Source: Bacteroidota bacterium
GTDB lineage: Bacteria; Bacteroidota; Bacteroidia; Chitinophagales; Chitinophagaceae
Reading direction: 5' to 3'
Assembly (NCBI GenBank): GCA_018268035.1
Contig: JAFDXI010000055.1
Coordinates: forward strand, 1-64,000
DNA length: 64,000 nucleotides
A model generated the notes under the pieces. It was not told where the DNA came from. It saw only the letters and a list, made by a program, of their open reading frames with translations, and made no database searches. This document shows positions 35,621-44,020 of this stretch, piece after piece. Each line of letters opens with the position of its first letter. Positions within the stretch are counted from its first letter, which is position 1. The translations under genes were made by a program, and so were the position numbers.

Positions 35621-36838
35621 ATGAAAATTTTTTCTAAAAATGAGCTCTCTTTACGGGCACTCATACTTGTTATTGTATTATTTTCAACAAGCCAGCAACT
35701 GAAAGCGCAAGAAGAATTTGTACCTCCATCTTCCACTTATATCACAACGATTCCTTTTACACAACTTACAGGCGGTATTGTTATCCTTCATGCAACACTC
35801 GATAATTTTGAAGACAGCCTCAATTTTGTTTTAGATACTGGCAGCGGTGGTATATCTCTTGATTCAATTACCTGTGAATATTTTAAACTTCCACTCGTAC
35901 CAAGTGACAGAGTTGTAAGAGGTATTGCTGGTATGAAACATGTTTCTTTTGCCAATGACCACAGTTTACACCTCCAGGGATTAACAACTACTAATTTAGA
36001 TTTTCATATCAATAATTATGATATACTCTCCAGCGCTTATGGTATGCATATAGATGGAATAATCGGTTATAGTTTTTTTCGCCGTTATATTGTTTTTATT
36101 GATTATGATAACCAACTTTTAAAAGTTTACACACCTGGCAGCTATAAATATCCAAGAGGTGGCTATCTCTTAAAACCACAATTTTCTACTATTCCCATGC
36201 AGATGGCTTTTGTAAAAGACAATAACCGCATCTTCAGCAAATTTTATCTTGACACAGGTGCAGGCTTATGTTTATTGATGAGTGATGATTTTGCAAAAGA
36301 CAGCACCATATTTAAAAAAAGAAGAAAAAAATACCTGACACTTGCAGAAGGACTTGGCGGGAAAACAGATATGCAACTTTCTGTTATAAAAGAATTGAAA
36401 ATAGGCCCATACCGTTTTCATAATGTTCCAACTTATGAATTTAGTGATGAATATAATGTTACCAATTATCCAACCCTTGGTGGTTTAATTGGCAATGATA
36501 TCCTGCGCCGGTTTAATGTTATTGTCAATTACCCACAACAGGAAATATATATTAAGCCCAATAAACATTTTCTTGATTCATTTGACTATTCTTATACAGG
36601 GCTTGGCTTTTATCTGATTGATGGCTCTATAACAGTAACCGATATAATGCCAGGCTCACCTGCAGAAAAAGCAGGTTTTCTATTAGGCGATGTTATCATT
36701 GGTGTTGAATCCAATTTCAGCAATAATATACAAGCCTATAAAGTGTTGATGCAAAATTCAAAGATTAAAATCCGGGTTGTAGTCATGCGTAACGGACAAC
36801 CACAGATTATCTATATGAAAGTAAAGAGCATATTGTAG
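35621..36838 (+). CDS. Exported retropepsin-like aspartyl protease with PDZ domain
   Basis: A 405-residue exported protein. The signal peptide ends near LKAQ (30). Two retropepsin-like halves each carry an Asp-Thr-Gly: LDTGSGG (72-74) and LDTGAG (211-213), so a complete bilobal catalytic site can form in one chain. A PDZ domain (about 320-405, GSITVTDIMPGSPAEKAGFLLGD) would bind substrate tails. The frame extends to 35411 and an ATG at 35594 is possible. I preferred 35621, which has AAGGA upstream and begins the signal peptide. The M16 peptidase follows 41 bp later. Confidence 0.82.
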   Translation: MKIFSKNELSLRALILVIVLFSTSQQLKAQEEFVPPSSTYITTIPFTQLTGGIVILHATLDNFEDSLNFVLDTGSGGISLDSITCEYFKLPLVPSDRVVRGIAGMKHVSFANDHSLHLQGLTTTNLDFHINNYDILSSAYGMHIDGIIGYSFFRRYIVFIDYDNQLLKVYTPGSYKYPRGGYLLKPQFSTIPMQMAFVKDNNRIFSKFYLDTGAGLCLLMSDDFAKDSTIFKKRRKKYLTLAEGLGGKTDMQLSVIKELKIGPYRFHNVPTYEFSDEYNVTNYPTLGGLIGNDILRRFNVIVNYPQQEIYIKPNKHFLDSFDYSYTGLGFYLIDGSITVTDIMPGSPAEKAGFLLGDVIIGVESNFSNNIQAYKVLMQNSKIKIRVVVMRNGQPQIIYMKVKSIL

Positions 36839-36879
36839 CTTTGGCACTTTTAATATTATTATTTATTCAGCGATAAAAA

Positions 36880-38127
36880 ATGATTCAGTATAACCGTTTT
36901 GTTTTAGAAAATGGATTGCGTGTTTTAGTACATGAAGACACAACAACAACTATGGCAGTTGTCAATGTTTTGTATGATGTGGGCGCAAGAGATGAAGACC
37001 CTGAAAAAACCGGGTTTGCACATTTGTTTGAGCACTTAATGTTTGGTGGCAGCATCAACATCCCCGATTATGATGAACCTTTGCAAAAAGCAGGCGGAGA
37101 GAATAATGCTTTTACCACTAATGACTACACCAACTATTATTGCCGGTTACCGGCAGAAAATATTGAAACCGCATTCTGGCTGGAAAGCGACAGGATGTTA
37201 GGCCTTGCATTTAGCAGGAAAAGCCTTGATGTGCAACGCAAAGTAGTTTGCGAAGAATTTAAGGAACATTATATCAACAAACCTTATGGTGATGTGTGGC
37301 ATAAACTAAGGGAGCTTGCATATAAAAAACATCCCTACAGGTGGATGACAATTGGTAAAAAACTGGAACACATTGAAGATGCAAAACTGGATGACGTAAA
37401 AAAATTTTTCTTTAAACATTACAGGCCAAAAAATGCGATACTTGTTGTTGCAGGTAATATAAAAACCGGTGATATAAAATCATTAACTGAAAAATGGTTT
37501 GGACCGATTGAAGCTGGTGAAAAATATATTCGCAACCTGCCAAAAGAGCCTGTGCAAACACAACCGGAAAAATTAACTGTAAAAGAAAAAGTACCATTAG
37601 ATGCTTTTTATAAAACCTGGCACGTGCCCGGCAGGTTGGATGCAGGATACCATGCGATGGACCTGGTTACAGAAATATTAGGAGGTGGAGGTTCTTCGAG
37701 ATTATATCAAACACTTGTAAAAGAAAAAAAATTATTCAGCAATATTGAATGTTATCATTTTGGAAGTCTTGATGCAGGTTTGGTTACGATTGATGGCAAG
37801 TTGGTAAAAGGCATTTCTATGGAAACAGCAGAAAAAGCTATTGAAGAAGAACTTACCCGTTTAAAAAATAAAATAGTGAGCGATGAAGAACTTCAAAAAG
37901 TAAAAAACAAAACAGAAAGCATGATTGCTTTTGAAGATGTTTCTGTCATGAGCCGTGCCAGCAGCCTCGCATTTTATGAACTGTTGGGTGATGCCAACCT
38001 GATGAATCAGGAACTTTCAAAATATAATGATGTAACTGCTGATGAAGTTCAACAAATTTGTCAGCAGATTTTCACTGACAGCAACAGCAGCACATTATAT
38101 TATTACAGCAATAACCAGGATAATTAA
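36880..38127 (+). CDS. M16-family zinc metallopeptidase
   Basis: Pitrilysin/processing-peptidase-type enzyme. The inverted zinc motif HLFEH places His48, Glu51 and His52, followed by LMFGGS. The downstream zinc Glu is in the region DVQRKVVCEEF. 415 residues make one N- plus C-domain half, so it works as a homodimer or with a partner subunit. No signal peptide is visible, suggesting a cytosolic location. It likely shares a transcript with the aspartyl protease and precedes a strong hairpin. Confidence 0.9.
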   Translation: MIQYNRFVLENGLRVLVHEDTTTTMAVVNVLYDVGARDEDPEKTGFAHLFEHLMFGGSINIPDYDEPLQKAGGENNAFTTNDYTNYYCRLPAENIETAFWLESDRMLGLAFSRKSLDVQRKVVCEEFKEHYINKPYGDVWHKLRELAYKKHPYRWMTIGKKLEHIEDAKLDDVKKFFFKHYRPKNAILVVAGNIKTGDIKSLTEKWFGPIEAGEKYIRNLPKEPVQTQPEKLTVKEKVPLDAFYKTWHVPGRLDAGYHAMDLVTEILGGGGSSRLYQTLVKEKKLFSNIECYHFGSLDAGLVTIDGKLVKGISMETAEKAIEEELTRLKNKIVSDEELQKVKNKTESMIAFEDVSVMSRASSLAFYELLGDANLMNQELSKYNDVTADEVQQICQQIFTDSNSSTLYYYSNNQDN

Positions 38128-38154
38128 AATCGCTAATAACTTCTACAAACATCA

Positions 38155-38191
38155 TTTTGACAATTATCCATTTTGCGGATAGTTGTCAAAA
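38155..38191. repeat. 15-bp inverted repeat between M16 peptidase and MBL-rhodanese genes
   Basis: Arms TTTTGACAATTATCC (38155-38169) and GGATAGTTGTCAAAA (38177-38191) pair except for one T-G wobble, with a 7-nt loop. The right arm runs into A, not T, so the + strand lacks a U tract. It may be a weak terminator, an mRNA 3' stabiliser or an operator. Confidence 0.6.
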
Positions 38192-38229
38192 AAAAAACAA
38201 ATTGTTATTTTTCCGGGTCACGCAGTACA

Positions 38230-38245
38230 GGTGATTTACGTCACT
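38230..38245 (+). promoter_or_regulatory. CRP-like palindrome upstream of MBL-rhodanese gene
   Basis: GGTGATTTACGTCACT contains GTGA-N6-TCAC, the core of the CRP consensus. A -7-like TATTTTTA lies at 38267-38274, putting the palindrome centre about 43 bp upstream of the likely start site, a class-II activator position. A Crp/Fnr gene lies 2.3 kb downstream. Confidence 0.5.
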
Positions 38246-38293
38246 AAAATGCTAATTTGCAGGGTCTATTTTTACACCTTAAATTTTTATGTT

Positions 38294-39709
38294 ATGGTTA
38301 TAGAACAAATTTATACAGGATGCCTGGCGCAGGGTGCATATTATATAGAAAGTGAAGGTGAAGCAGCAGTGATTGACCCTTTGCGCGAAACTGAACCTTA
38401 TATCAGGAGGGCTAACAAAAACAATGCTAAAATCAAGTATGTTTTTGAAACACATTTTCATGCAGATTTTGTGAGCGGCCATCTTGATCTCAGCAATAAA
38501 ACCGAAGCAGCCATTATTTATGGTCCAACCGCAAAACCTGATTTCAAAGCTATCATTGCAGAAGACGGGCAGGTATTTTCATTAGGCAAAATCACCATTA
38601 CCGTAATTCATACTCCGGGCCATACCATGGAAAGCAGTTGTTTTTTATTGAAAGATGAAAATGGAAAAGCGATTGCTTTATTCTCAGGTGATACTTTATT
38701 TATAGGTGATGTTGGCCGTCCGGACCTTGCACAAAAAGTAAATGCAGACCTCACACAGGATAAACTTGCAGGTCATTTATTTGAATCAATTCACAATAAA
38801 ATTTTACCACTTGATGATGATATCGTCGTTTACCCTGCACATGGCGCTGGCAGTGCCTGTGGTAAAAACATGAGTAAGGAAACTACTGACACATTGGGCA
38901 ACCAGAAAAAAGTAAACTATGCTTTGCAACCCATGAGTAAAGAAGAATTTATTAAATCTGTTACAACAGGTTTAGTAACACCCCCTTACTATTTTCCTAT
39001 GAATGTGTTGATGAATATCCAAGGCTCTGAAAGTATTGATAAGATTTTGGCAAAAGGTCAACATGCATTAAGCCCTGACGCATTTGAAACTGCTGCTAAC
39101 GAAACTGGTGCTTTGGTGCTTGACACAAGAGACCCGCAAATTTTTGCCAAAGGGTTTATTCATAATTCTATCAATATCGGCATTGATGGAAATTTTGCTC
39201 CATGGGTGGGTGCGTTGATACCTGATATCAAACAGGAAATATTATTGATAACAGATGAAGGCCGTGAAGCAGAAGTTGTAACAAGGCTTGCAAGAGTGGG
39301 TTATGATAATACCATCGGTTATTTAAAAGGTGGATTTGAAGCATGGAAAAACAGTGGCAAAGAAACAGACTCTATTATTTCCATTTCAGCAAATGAAATG
39401 GCCGACAAAATGCAACAGGGAAAAATTAATATTGTTGACGTTCGAAAAAAGAGTGAATTTGACAGTGAACATATCATAGATGCAGAAAATACGCCACTTG
39501 ATTTTATTAATGACAGCATGCTGCAACTTGATAAAAACAAAACTTATTATGTGCATTGTGCCGGTGGATACAGATCAATCATATTTAATTCAATTTTAAG
39601 AGCCAGGGGTTATGACAACCTTATTGACATTAAAGGTGGGTTTAAAGCAATAAAAGAAAGTGGACGGTTTCAAATTTCAGACTATGCCAGTCCAACTACT
39701 CAGTTGTAA
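38294..39709 (+). CDS. MBL-fold persulfide dioxygenase-like protein with two rhodanese domains
   Basis: A 471-residue fusion. The metallo-beta-lactamase domain (1-230) has the iron/zinc motif THFHADFVSGH (H54, H56, D58), HTPGHT, and SGDTLFIGDVGRPDL, like ETHE1 persulfide dioxygenases. A first rhodanese domain (about 265-365) has TDEGREAEV where the catalytic loop should be, with no Cys, so it is inactive. The second (about 375-465) has VHCAGGYRS with an active Cys. It should oxidise glutathione or protein persulfide to sulfite and exchange sulfane sulfur. The frame reaches 38183, but ATG 38294 starts the MBL fold. Confidence 0.88.
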   Translation: MVIEQIYTGCLAQGAYYIESEGEAAVIDPLRETEPYIRRANKNNAKIKYVFETHFHADFVSGHLDLSNKTEAAIIYGPTAKPDFKAIIAEDGQVFSLGKITITVIHTPGHTMESSCFLLKDENGKAIALFSGDTLFIGDVGRPDLAQKVNADLTQDKLAGHLFESIHNKILPLDDDIVVYPAHGAGSACGKNMSKETTDTLGNQKKVNYALQPMSKEEFIKSVTTGLVTPPYYFPMNVLMNIQGSESIDKILAKGQHALSPDAFETAANETGALVLDTRDPQIFAKGFIHNSINIGIDGNFAPWVGALIPDIKQEILLITDEGREAEVVTRLARVGYDNTIGYLKGGFEAWKNSGKETDSIISISANEMADKMQQGKINIVDVRKKSEFDSEHIIDAENTPLDFINDSMLQLDKNKTYYVHCAGGYRSIIFNSILRARGYDNLIDIKGGFKAIKESGRFQISDYASPTTQL

Positions 39710-39813
39710 AATTTATATTACCGAATATGATATACTTCAATATAAAAATATCCGGAGTTACAATTTCAAAACAAATCAACATGGTTTAGGTGTTGTATAA
39801 AAAGAAAATATAC

Positions 39814-39846
39814 AAAGGCAACACAATTATAAGTTGCCTTTTTTAT
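39814..39846 (+). terminator. Intrinsic terminator after MBL-rhodanese gene
   Basis: A stem AAAGGCAAC / GTTGCCTTT (39814-39822 and 39833-39841), followed by TTTTTATT. Confidence 0.85.
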
Positions 39847-39893
39847 TGCAAGAATAGTTGCAGTAAAAATTGGAAAAGATTAATATAGAAAGC

Positions 39894-40496
39894 ATGAATG
39901 AAAAACAAAAACCTGTAAAACGTTTTAAGCAGTTTTTCAAATCAAATTGGTTAAATGGCTTACTGATTATTTTTTTATTACTGCTGATTTTTAATGCCGG
40001 CGCTAAGGCATTTGTTTTACAGGGATTAATGAAAATCGGGCTTTTCAAACCAAACATTACACTCAATCATGAAAAGTATCAACCTGCTTCAGAAATATTA
40101 TTGACAAATAATGATGGTATTTCTATTCCATTATCATCATTAAAAGGCAAAGTTGTTTTCCTGAACTTCTGGGCCACCTGGTGCCCGCCCTGTATAGCTG
40201 AAATGCCTGCCATCAATGAATTGTACCAAAAATTTTCCAGTAATAACAATATCGTATTTGTGATGGTGGATACTGATAACAATCCGCAAAATTCAAGCAC
40301 ATTTTTATCAGCTCATCAATATAATTTGCCATTGTATTTTTTATCTTCCGCAGTGGGTACTGATATGTTTAAAGGCACTTTGCCTACAACACTTGTTATA
40401 AACAAAAAAGGAGAAATTGTATTCAGAGAAACAGGCGCTGCCAATTATAATTCAGAAAAATTTTTCAGCTTCCTGGAACAGCTTTCCAAAGAATAA
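39894..40496 (+). CDS. TlpA-like membrane-anchored thioredoxin-fold protein
   Basis: A 201-residue protein with a cytosolic N-terminus, one membrane helix (about 20-40, LNGLLIIFLLLLIFNAG) and a periplasmic thioredoxin domain. The redox motif is WATWCPPC (C97, C100). The cis-Pro region is GTLPTTLVI. It should reduce disulfides or heme-ligating cysteines outside the cytoplasm, like TlpA/ResA/CcmG. Lying between a persulfide enzyme and a sulfite exporter gene, it may serve sulfur redox (inference). The frame begins at a TTG (39870); ATG 39894 is the better start. Confidence 0.87.
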   Translation: MNEKQKPVKRFKQFFKSNWLNGLLIIFLLLLIFNAGAKAFVLQGLMKIGLFKPNITLNHEKYQPASEILLTNNDGISIPLSSLKGKVVFLNFWATWCPPCIAEMPAINELYQKFSSNNNIVFVMVDTDNNPQNSSTFLSAHQYNLPLYFLSSAVGTDMFKGTLPTTLVINKKGEIVFRETGAANYNSEKFFSFLEQLSKE

Positions 40497-40518
40497 GAAT
40501 TAAAAACATAATTGAGGA

Positions 40519-40528
40519 GTTGATCAAC
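40519..40528. promoter_or_regulatory. Perfect palindrome GTTGATCAAC upstream of crp-type gene
   Basis: A 10-bp perfect palindrome 49 bp upstream of the regulator start. TTGAT/ATCAA are FNR-type half-sites, but here they abut with no N4 spacer. It may be an autoregulatory site, or chance. Confidence 0.25.
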
Positions 40529-40563
40529 TAATCTTGTGAGCTATTAAAGCAGGTTACAATACA

Positions 40564-40571
40564 TAAATTTG
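40564..40571 (+). promoter_or_regulatory. -7 element of Crp/Fnr gene, implying near-leaderless mRNA
   Basis: TAAATTTG is an exact TAnnTTTG. It ends 5 bp before the ATG at 40577, so transcription should begin at or next to the start codon. Confidence 0.5.
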
Positions 40572-40576
40572 TTAGT

Positions 40577-41206
40577 ATGGAAAAAAAATCAATAAAGGTG
40601 CTTTTCCCCAATCTTGAAGATGCATTGTATGATGAACTTTTATTGCATGGCAACATAAAAGAAATAAAAGCAGGCGATACTATTCTTCGGGTTGGTCAGC
40701 AAATCCGTTCTACAATATTATTAATTGAAGGCTCCATAAAATTATACAGGGAAGACAACGAAGGAAATGAATTTTTTATTTATGCACTTAGCGCTGGGCA
40801 GGCTTGTTCCTTATCAATGGTATGCGCAGCCCAACAACCATCAAGTGAAGTGCTTGCTAAAGCAATGACGAATGTGATAGTGCTTACAGTCCCTTTGGAA
40901 TATATGGACAAATGGATGCAACAATATAAAAGCTGGTCACAATTTGTGATTGCATCTTATCGTGCCCGGTTTGAGGAATTATTGCAAACAGTTGACGCCA
41001 TTGCATTCAGCAATATGGATGAAAGATTAGAGTTTTATTTAAAAAGGCAAGCCATTCATTTCGGGTCAACAATTAAGCTAACTCATCAGGAGATTGCAAG
41101 TGATTTAAACTCTTCCCGCGAAGTAATCAGCCGGCTTTTAAAGAAGATGGAAACAAAAGGTTTTCTGCGCCTGCAAAGAAATTCTATTGAATGGCTTGAA
41201 AAATAA
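40577..41206 (+). CDS. Crp/Fnr-family transcriptional regulator
   Basis: A 209-residue regulator with an N-terminal cyclic-nucleotide-binding-type beta roll (20-125, GDTILRVGQQIRSTILLIEGSIKLYRED), a dimerisation helix, and a C-terminal winged helix (160-205, LTHQEIASDLNSSREVISRLLKKMETKG). The FNR iron-sulfur cysteines are absent, so it is not an FNR-type oxygen sensor. It does hold a Cys in QACSLSMVCAAQQ (near 79 and 86) that could sense thiols or persulfide (speculation). It sits inside the sulfur gene group. CRP-like sites occur upstream of two neighbours, so it is the likely local regulator. Confidence 0.9.
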   Translation: MEKKSIKVLFPNLEDALYDELLLHGNIKEIKAGDTILRVGQQIRSTILLIEGSIKLYREDNEGNEFFIYALSAGQACSLSMVCAAQQPSSEVLAKAMTNVIVLTVPLEYMDKWMQQYKSWSQFVIASYRARFEELLQTVDAIAFSNMDERLEFYLKRQAIHFGSTIKLTHQEIASDLNSSREVISRLLKKMETKGFLRLQRNSIEWLEK

Positions 41207-41215
41207 GTGTAGCAT

Positions 41216-41231
41216 TGTAACAAATATCACA
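41216..41231 (+). promoter_or_regulatory. Degenerate CRP-like site upstream of TauE/SafE gene
   Basis: TGTAACAAATATCACA matches TGTGA-N6-TCACA with one mismatch (TGTAA in the left arm). It lies about 45 bp before the exporter start. Supporting but not strong alone. Confidence 0.35.
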
Positions 41232-41268
41232 TCCTGAATTAAACCATAACATCAATTTTACCACCCAC

Positions 41269-42057
41269 ATGCATACAGCAGGTTATATAGCATCTTTATT
41301 CATTGGTTTATCGTTAGGACTTATTGGTGGCGGCGGCTCTATTCTAACAGTTCCGGTATTGGTTTATTTATTTGGCGTTTCACCCATCCTGGCAACATCA
41401 TACTCATTGTTTGTGGTGGGGTCAACAAGTCTTATTGGCGCATATTCAAACTGGCGGAAAAACTTAGTTGATTTTAAAACAGCATTATTATTTGGCGCTA
41501 CATCTATCATCTCAGTTTTCCTGACAAGAAAATTTCTCATACACCGCATCCCAGAAAATATATATGTAGGAAGTTTACACTTCAGGTTTTCCATACTTAC
41601 TATGATTTTGTTTGCAGTGTTGATGTTACTTGCTTCTATCTCTATGATTAGAAAAAGGCAAATGAATAGCACAGAAAAAAAGGAAGGCATCAACTTTACA
41701 ATACTTGTTTTTTATGGAATAGGCATTGGTCTTGTTACAGGGTTTCTTGGTGCCGGCGGAGGTTTTTTATTAATACCTGCGTTGGTATTGCTGCTTCATC
41801 TGCCTATGAAAAAAGCAGTAGGGACATCCTTATTAATTATAGCATTTAATTCATTAACCGGCTTCATTGGCGATACTGGTCATTTAGATACTGACTGGAG
41901 CTTCCTGCTTACCATAACCTCAATTGCTATTTCAGGTGTTATTATTGGTGGTGCTTTGAGCAAAAAAATAAACGGTGATAAATTAAAAAAAGGTTTTGGC
42001 TGGTTTGTAATGGCAATGGGTATTTATATATTGGTAAAGGAAATATGGTTTCCTTAA
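41269..42057 (+). CDS. Sulfite exporter TauE/SafE family protein
   Basis: Polytopic inner-membrane protein of 262 residues with about eight helices in two homologous halves. Each half starts with a Gly-rich loop: SLGLIGGGGSILTVPVLV and TGFLGAGGGFLLIPALVLL, the DUF81 (TauE/SafE) signature. The family exports sulfite, sulfoacetate and similar anions. Export of sulfite made by the MBL-rhodanese enzyme is a natural fit. Start by ATG directly 62 bp after the regulator, with a possible CRP site between. Confidence 0.9.
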   Translation: MHTAGYIASLFIGLSLGLIGGGGSILTVPVLVYLFGVSPILATSYSLFVVGSTSLIGAYSNWRKNLVDFKTALLFGATSIISVFLTRKFLIHRIPENIYVGSLHFRFSILTMILFAVLMLLASISMIRKRQMNSTEKKEGINFTILVFYGIGIGLVTGFLGAGGGFLLIPALVLLLHLPMKKAVGTSLLIIAFNSLTGFIGDTGHLDTDWSFLLTITSIAISGVIIGGALSKKINGDKLKKGFGWFVMAMGIYILVKEIWFP

Positions 42058-42181
42058 TTTCATTAAATGATTGCTTTGAATTAATCCGGGTTTATTGCTT
42101 TGCCAACTATCAAAAAGAAAAAAATTATTGTTACACCAGTAATTTTATTTCCATATAAATTTATTGATACAAATTTGCACC

Positions 42182-42559
42182 ATGGGAAAAGCAGGATTCG
42201 GTTCAAGGGTAGTAAATTTTTTGGTAGATACTTTACTGATATTCGGAATAGCTTATTTTTTTAACCATTGGTGGGATCTTGAAGTGATGTATTGGCATTA
42301 CCCTTACATTCCATTTTATGGAATTTTTTTCATCACCATTTTTCTGTACTATACATTTTTTGAAAGCATCTTCATGCGCTCACCTGCAAAATGGCTTACA
42401 TTTTCAAAGGTGGTAAATAAGCAAGGCAAACGGGCAGCTTTCTGGCAGATAATAGTTCGCAGCCTTGTTCGCATCACCATAATTGATTGCTTTTTTATTC
42501 CATTTTTTGATAAACCGCTGCACGATTATTTAAGTTTAACTGAAGTGGTAGAAGCATAA
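42182..42559 (+). CDS. RDD family membrane protein
   Basis: A 126-residue protein with two to three membrane helices and an N-terminal GFGSRVVNFLVDTLLIFG, where Arg and Asp match the RDD pattern. FSKVVNKQGKRAAFWQIIVRSLVRI continues the family. RDD proteins are small transporters or accessory factors of unclear role, some linked to Na+ efflux. The frame starts earlier (42164), but ATG 42182 gives MGKAGFGSRV. The next gene follows after 18 bp. Confidence 0.82.
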   Translation: MGKAGFGSRVVNFLVDTLLIFGIAYFFNHWWDLEVMYWHYPYIPFYGIFFITIFLYYTFFESIFMRSPAKWLTFSKVVNKQGKRAAFWQIIVRSLVRITIIDCFFIPFFDKPLHDYLSLTEVVEA

Positions 42560-42577
42560 AAATAAGTTATCCGGATT

Positions 42578-44011
42578 GTGACAAAACAATCGAAAATATT
42601 TTATTTTTTTTTGATAGCTGTTGCTATCATGTCTTTGCTTTTATACAATCCATTTCTGTTGTATTTTCAAAATGACGACATGGTACATATACCACTGAGC
42701 CGTGATGGAATTTTACTACAACATAATTCATTCAGGCCCCTTTGCGACCTAAGCATGATACTCGATTATCATCTCTGGGGTAAAAATGCATGGGGTTATC
42801 ATTTTACAAACCTTATTCTTCATCTTATTAATTCGTTTTTTGTTTTTATACTTTCCAAAAAGATCCTGAAAAAATATTCAACCAGTATTCATGCAACATC
42901 AATAGCATTTCTTACTGCCGTTTTATTCTGGGTGTATATGAATCACAGTGAGGCTGTATTTTGGATATTGGGCCGCTCTGCCATGATAGGCATGCTGTTT
43001 TTTTTACCTGCATCTATTTTTTACTTATCAAGGGACAATAAAAATCATTTTATCCTCTGCATTCTATTTTTATTGCCTGCCTGGCTTAGTTATGAGTCCA
43101 CATATATTATACCTGTCTTGTTTCTATTAATTTCATATATAGATACAAAGATGAAAATCACAAGGTCAAAAAAAGAAATATTTTTTGTTTCCTTAGTATG
43201 GATAAGTTTCATACTCACTCTTTGCACCAGGTATTATTTTACCAAAAATATTTTTTCTGAGTATGAAAAAGGCGGGCTTTCTAACGGCCTGCTTGCACTG
43301 GCAGGAAATTATGCCCGGCTTTTTATGCGGAGTTGGATTCCACCTGTAAAAAACGCTACTCTTTTTGTGTCGCTGTCTTTAGTGATTGTATTGATAATCG
43401 CAGGTTGTCTTTTTTATAATAAAAAACAACGCACTTTGTTGATGATATTACTCGCCTTTCTGGCAATTTCCCTGTTGCCTTATACCACTTTGAGCATTGA
43501 TACAAAAGGTGTGGAAAGTGAAAGGTTTATTTATCTTCCTTCATTATTCAATTGCCTGATGATTGGAATTATTATATCTCAATTTAAAATGATTGAACAG
43601 GCAATATGCACATTCATTGTTTGTATTGCAAATATTATCATACTGAACATGCACGCTATTCAATATCGTTTTGCAGGCAATGTGGTACGCACAACTATCA
43701 ATGCAGTGAACAGTTTGAATGGGAAACAAAAATTAACCGGCATCAACATACCGCAGGAAAATGCAGGCGCTTTAATTTTCAGAAGTGGTTTTACAGATGG
43801 GATAAACTGGTTAAAAAATACAGGGACTGTGGATAGTATCTTTGAATATTCACAATCAAAAAAAGATTTGCCTTTGCAAAAAAATTACAAGGTTGTTTAC
43901 ACAAATGATCTTAATCCAATAAAAGATGCTGTTGACACCAACACCGCAACAAACGGTGAAGCATTCTTATTTTTTTCTGATACTGCCTTGTATGTTATTA
44001 CTAAAAAATAA
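42578..44011 (+). CDS. Polytopic membrane protein, glycosyltransferase-39/TMTC-like
   Basis: A 477-residue protein with about ten membrane helices. The first extracytoplasmic loop after TM1 holds FQNDDMVHIPLSRDG, an acidic DD pair where C-type glycosyltransferases (PMT/ArnT-like) keep their catalytic acids. Further hallmarks are WGYHFTNLILHLINSFFVF and NHSEAVFWILGRSAMIG, with the His/Arg-rich pattern seen in TMTC-like bacterial proteins. A lipid-linked sugar donor is presumed. The start is a GTG at 42578; the first ATG is 17 codons in. It converges on the DUF6056-like gene. Confidence 0.65.
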   Translation: MTKQSKIFYFFLIAVAIMSLLLYNPFLLYFQNDDMVHIPLSRDGILLQHNSFRPLCDLSMILDYHLWGKNAWGYHFTNLILHLINSFFVFILSKKILKKYSTSIHATSIAFLTAVLFWVYMNHSEAVFWILGRSAMIGMLFFLPASIFYLSRDNKNHFILCILFLLPAWLSYESTYIIPVLFLLISYIDTKMKITRSKKEIFFVSLVWISFILTLCTRYYFTKNIFSEYEKGGLSNGLLALAGNYARLFMRSWIPPVKNATLFVSLSLVIVLIIAGCLFYNKKQRTLLMILLAFLAISLLPYTTLSIDTKGVESERFIYLPSLFNCLMIGIIISQFKMIEQAICTFIVCIANIIILNMHAIQYRFAGNVVRTTINAVNSLNGKQKLTGINIPQENAGALIFRSGFTDGINWLKNTGTVDSIFEYSQSKKDLPLQKNYKVVYTNDLNPIKDAVDTNTATNGEAFLFFSDTALYVITKK

Positions 44012-44020
44012 AAAAGCATT

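Noticed and set aside
38183-38293. Upstream extension of the MBL-rhodanese gene
   Set aside because: It would translate through the inverted repeat and the CRP-like site. The MBL fold begins cleanly at the ATG at 38294.
41216-41231. Strong CRP site before the TauE/SafE gene
   Set aside because: It has a mismatch in the key GTGA arm. Kept only as a weak supporting feature.
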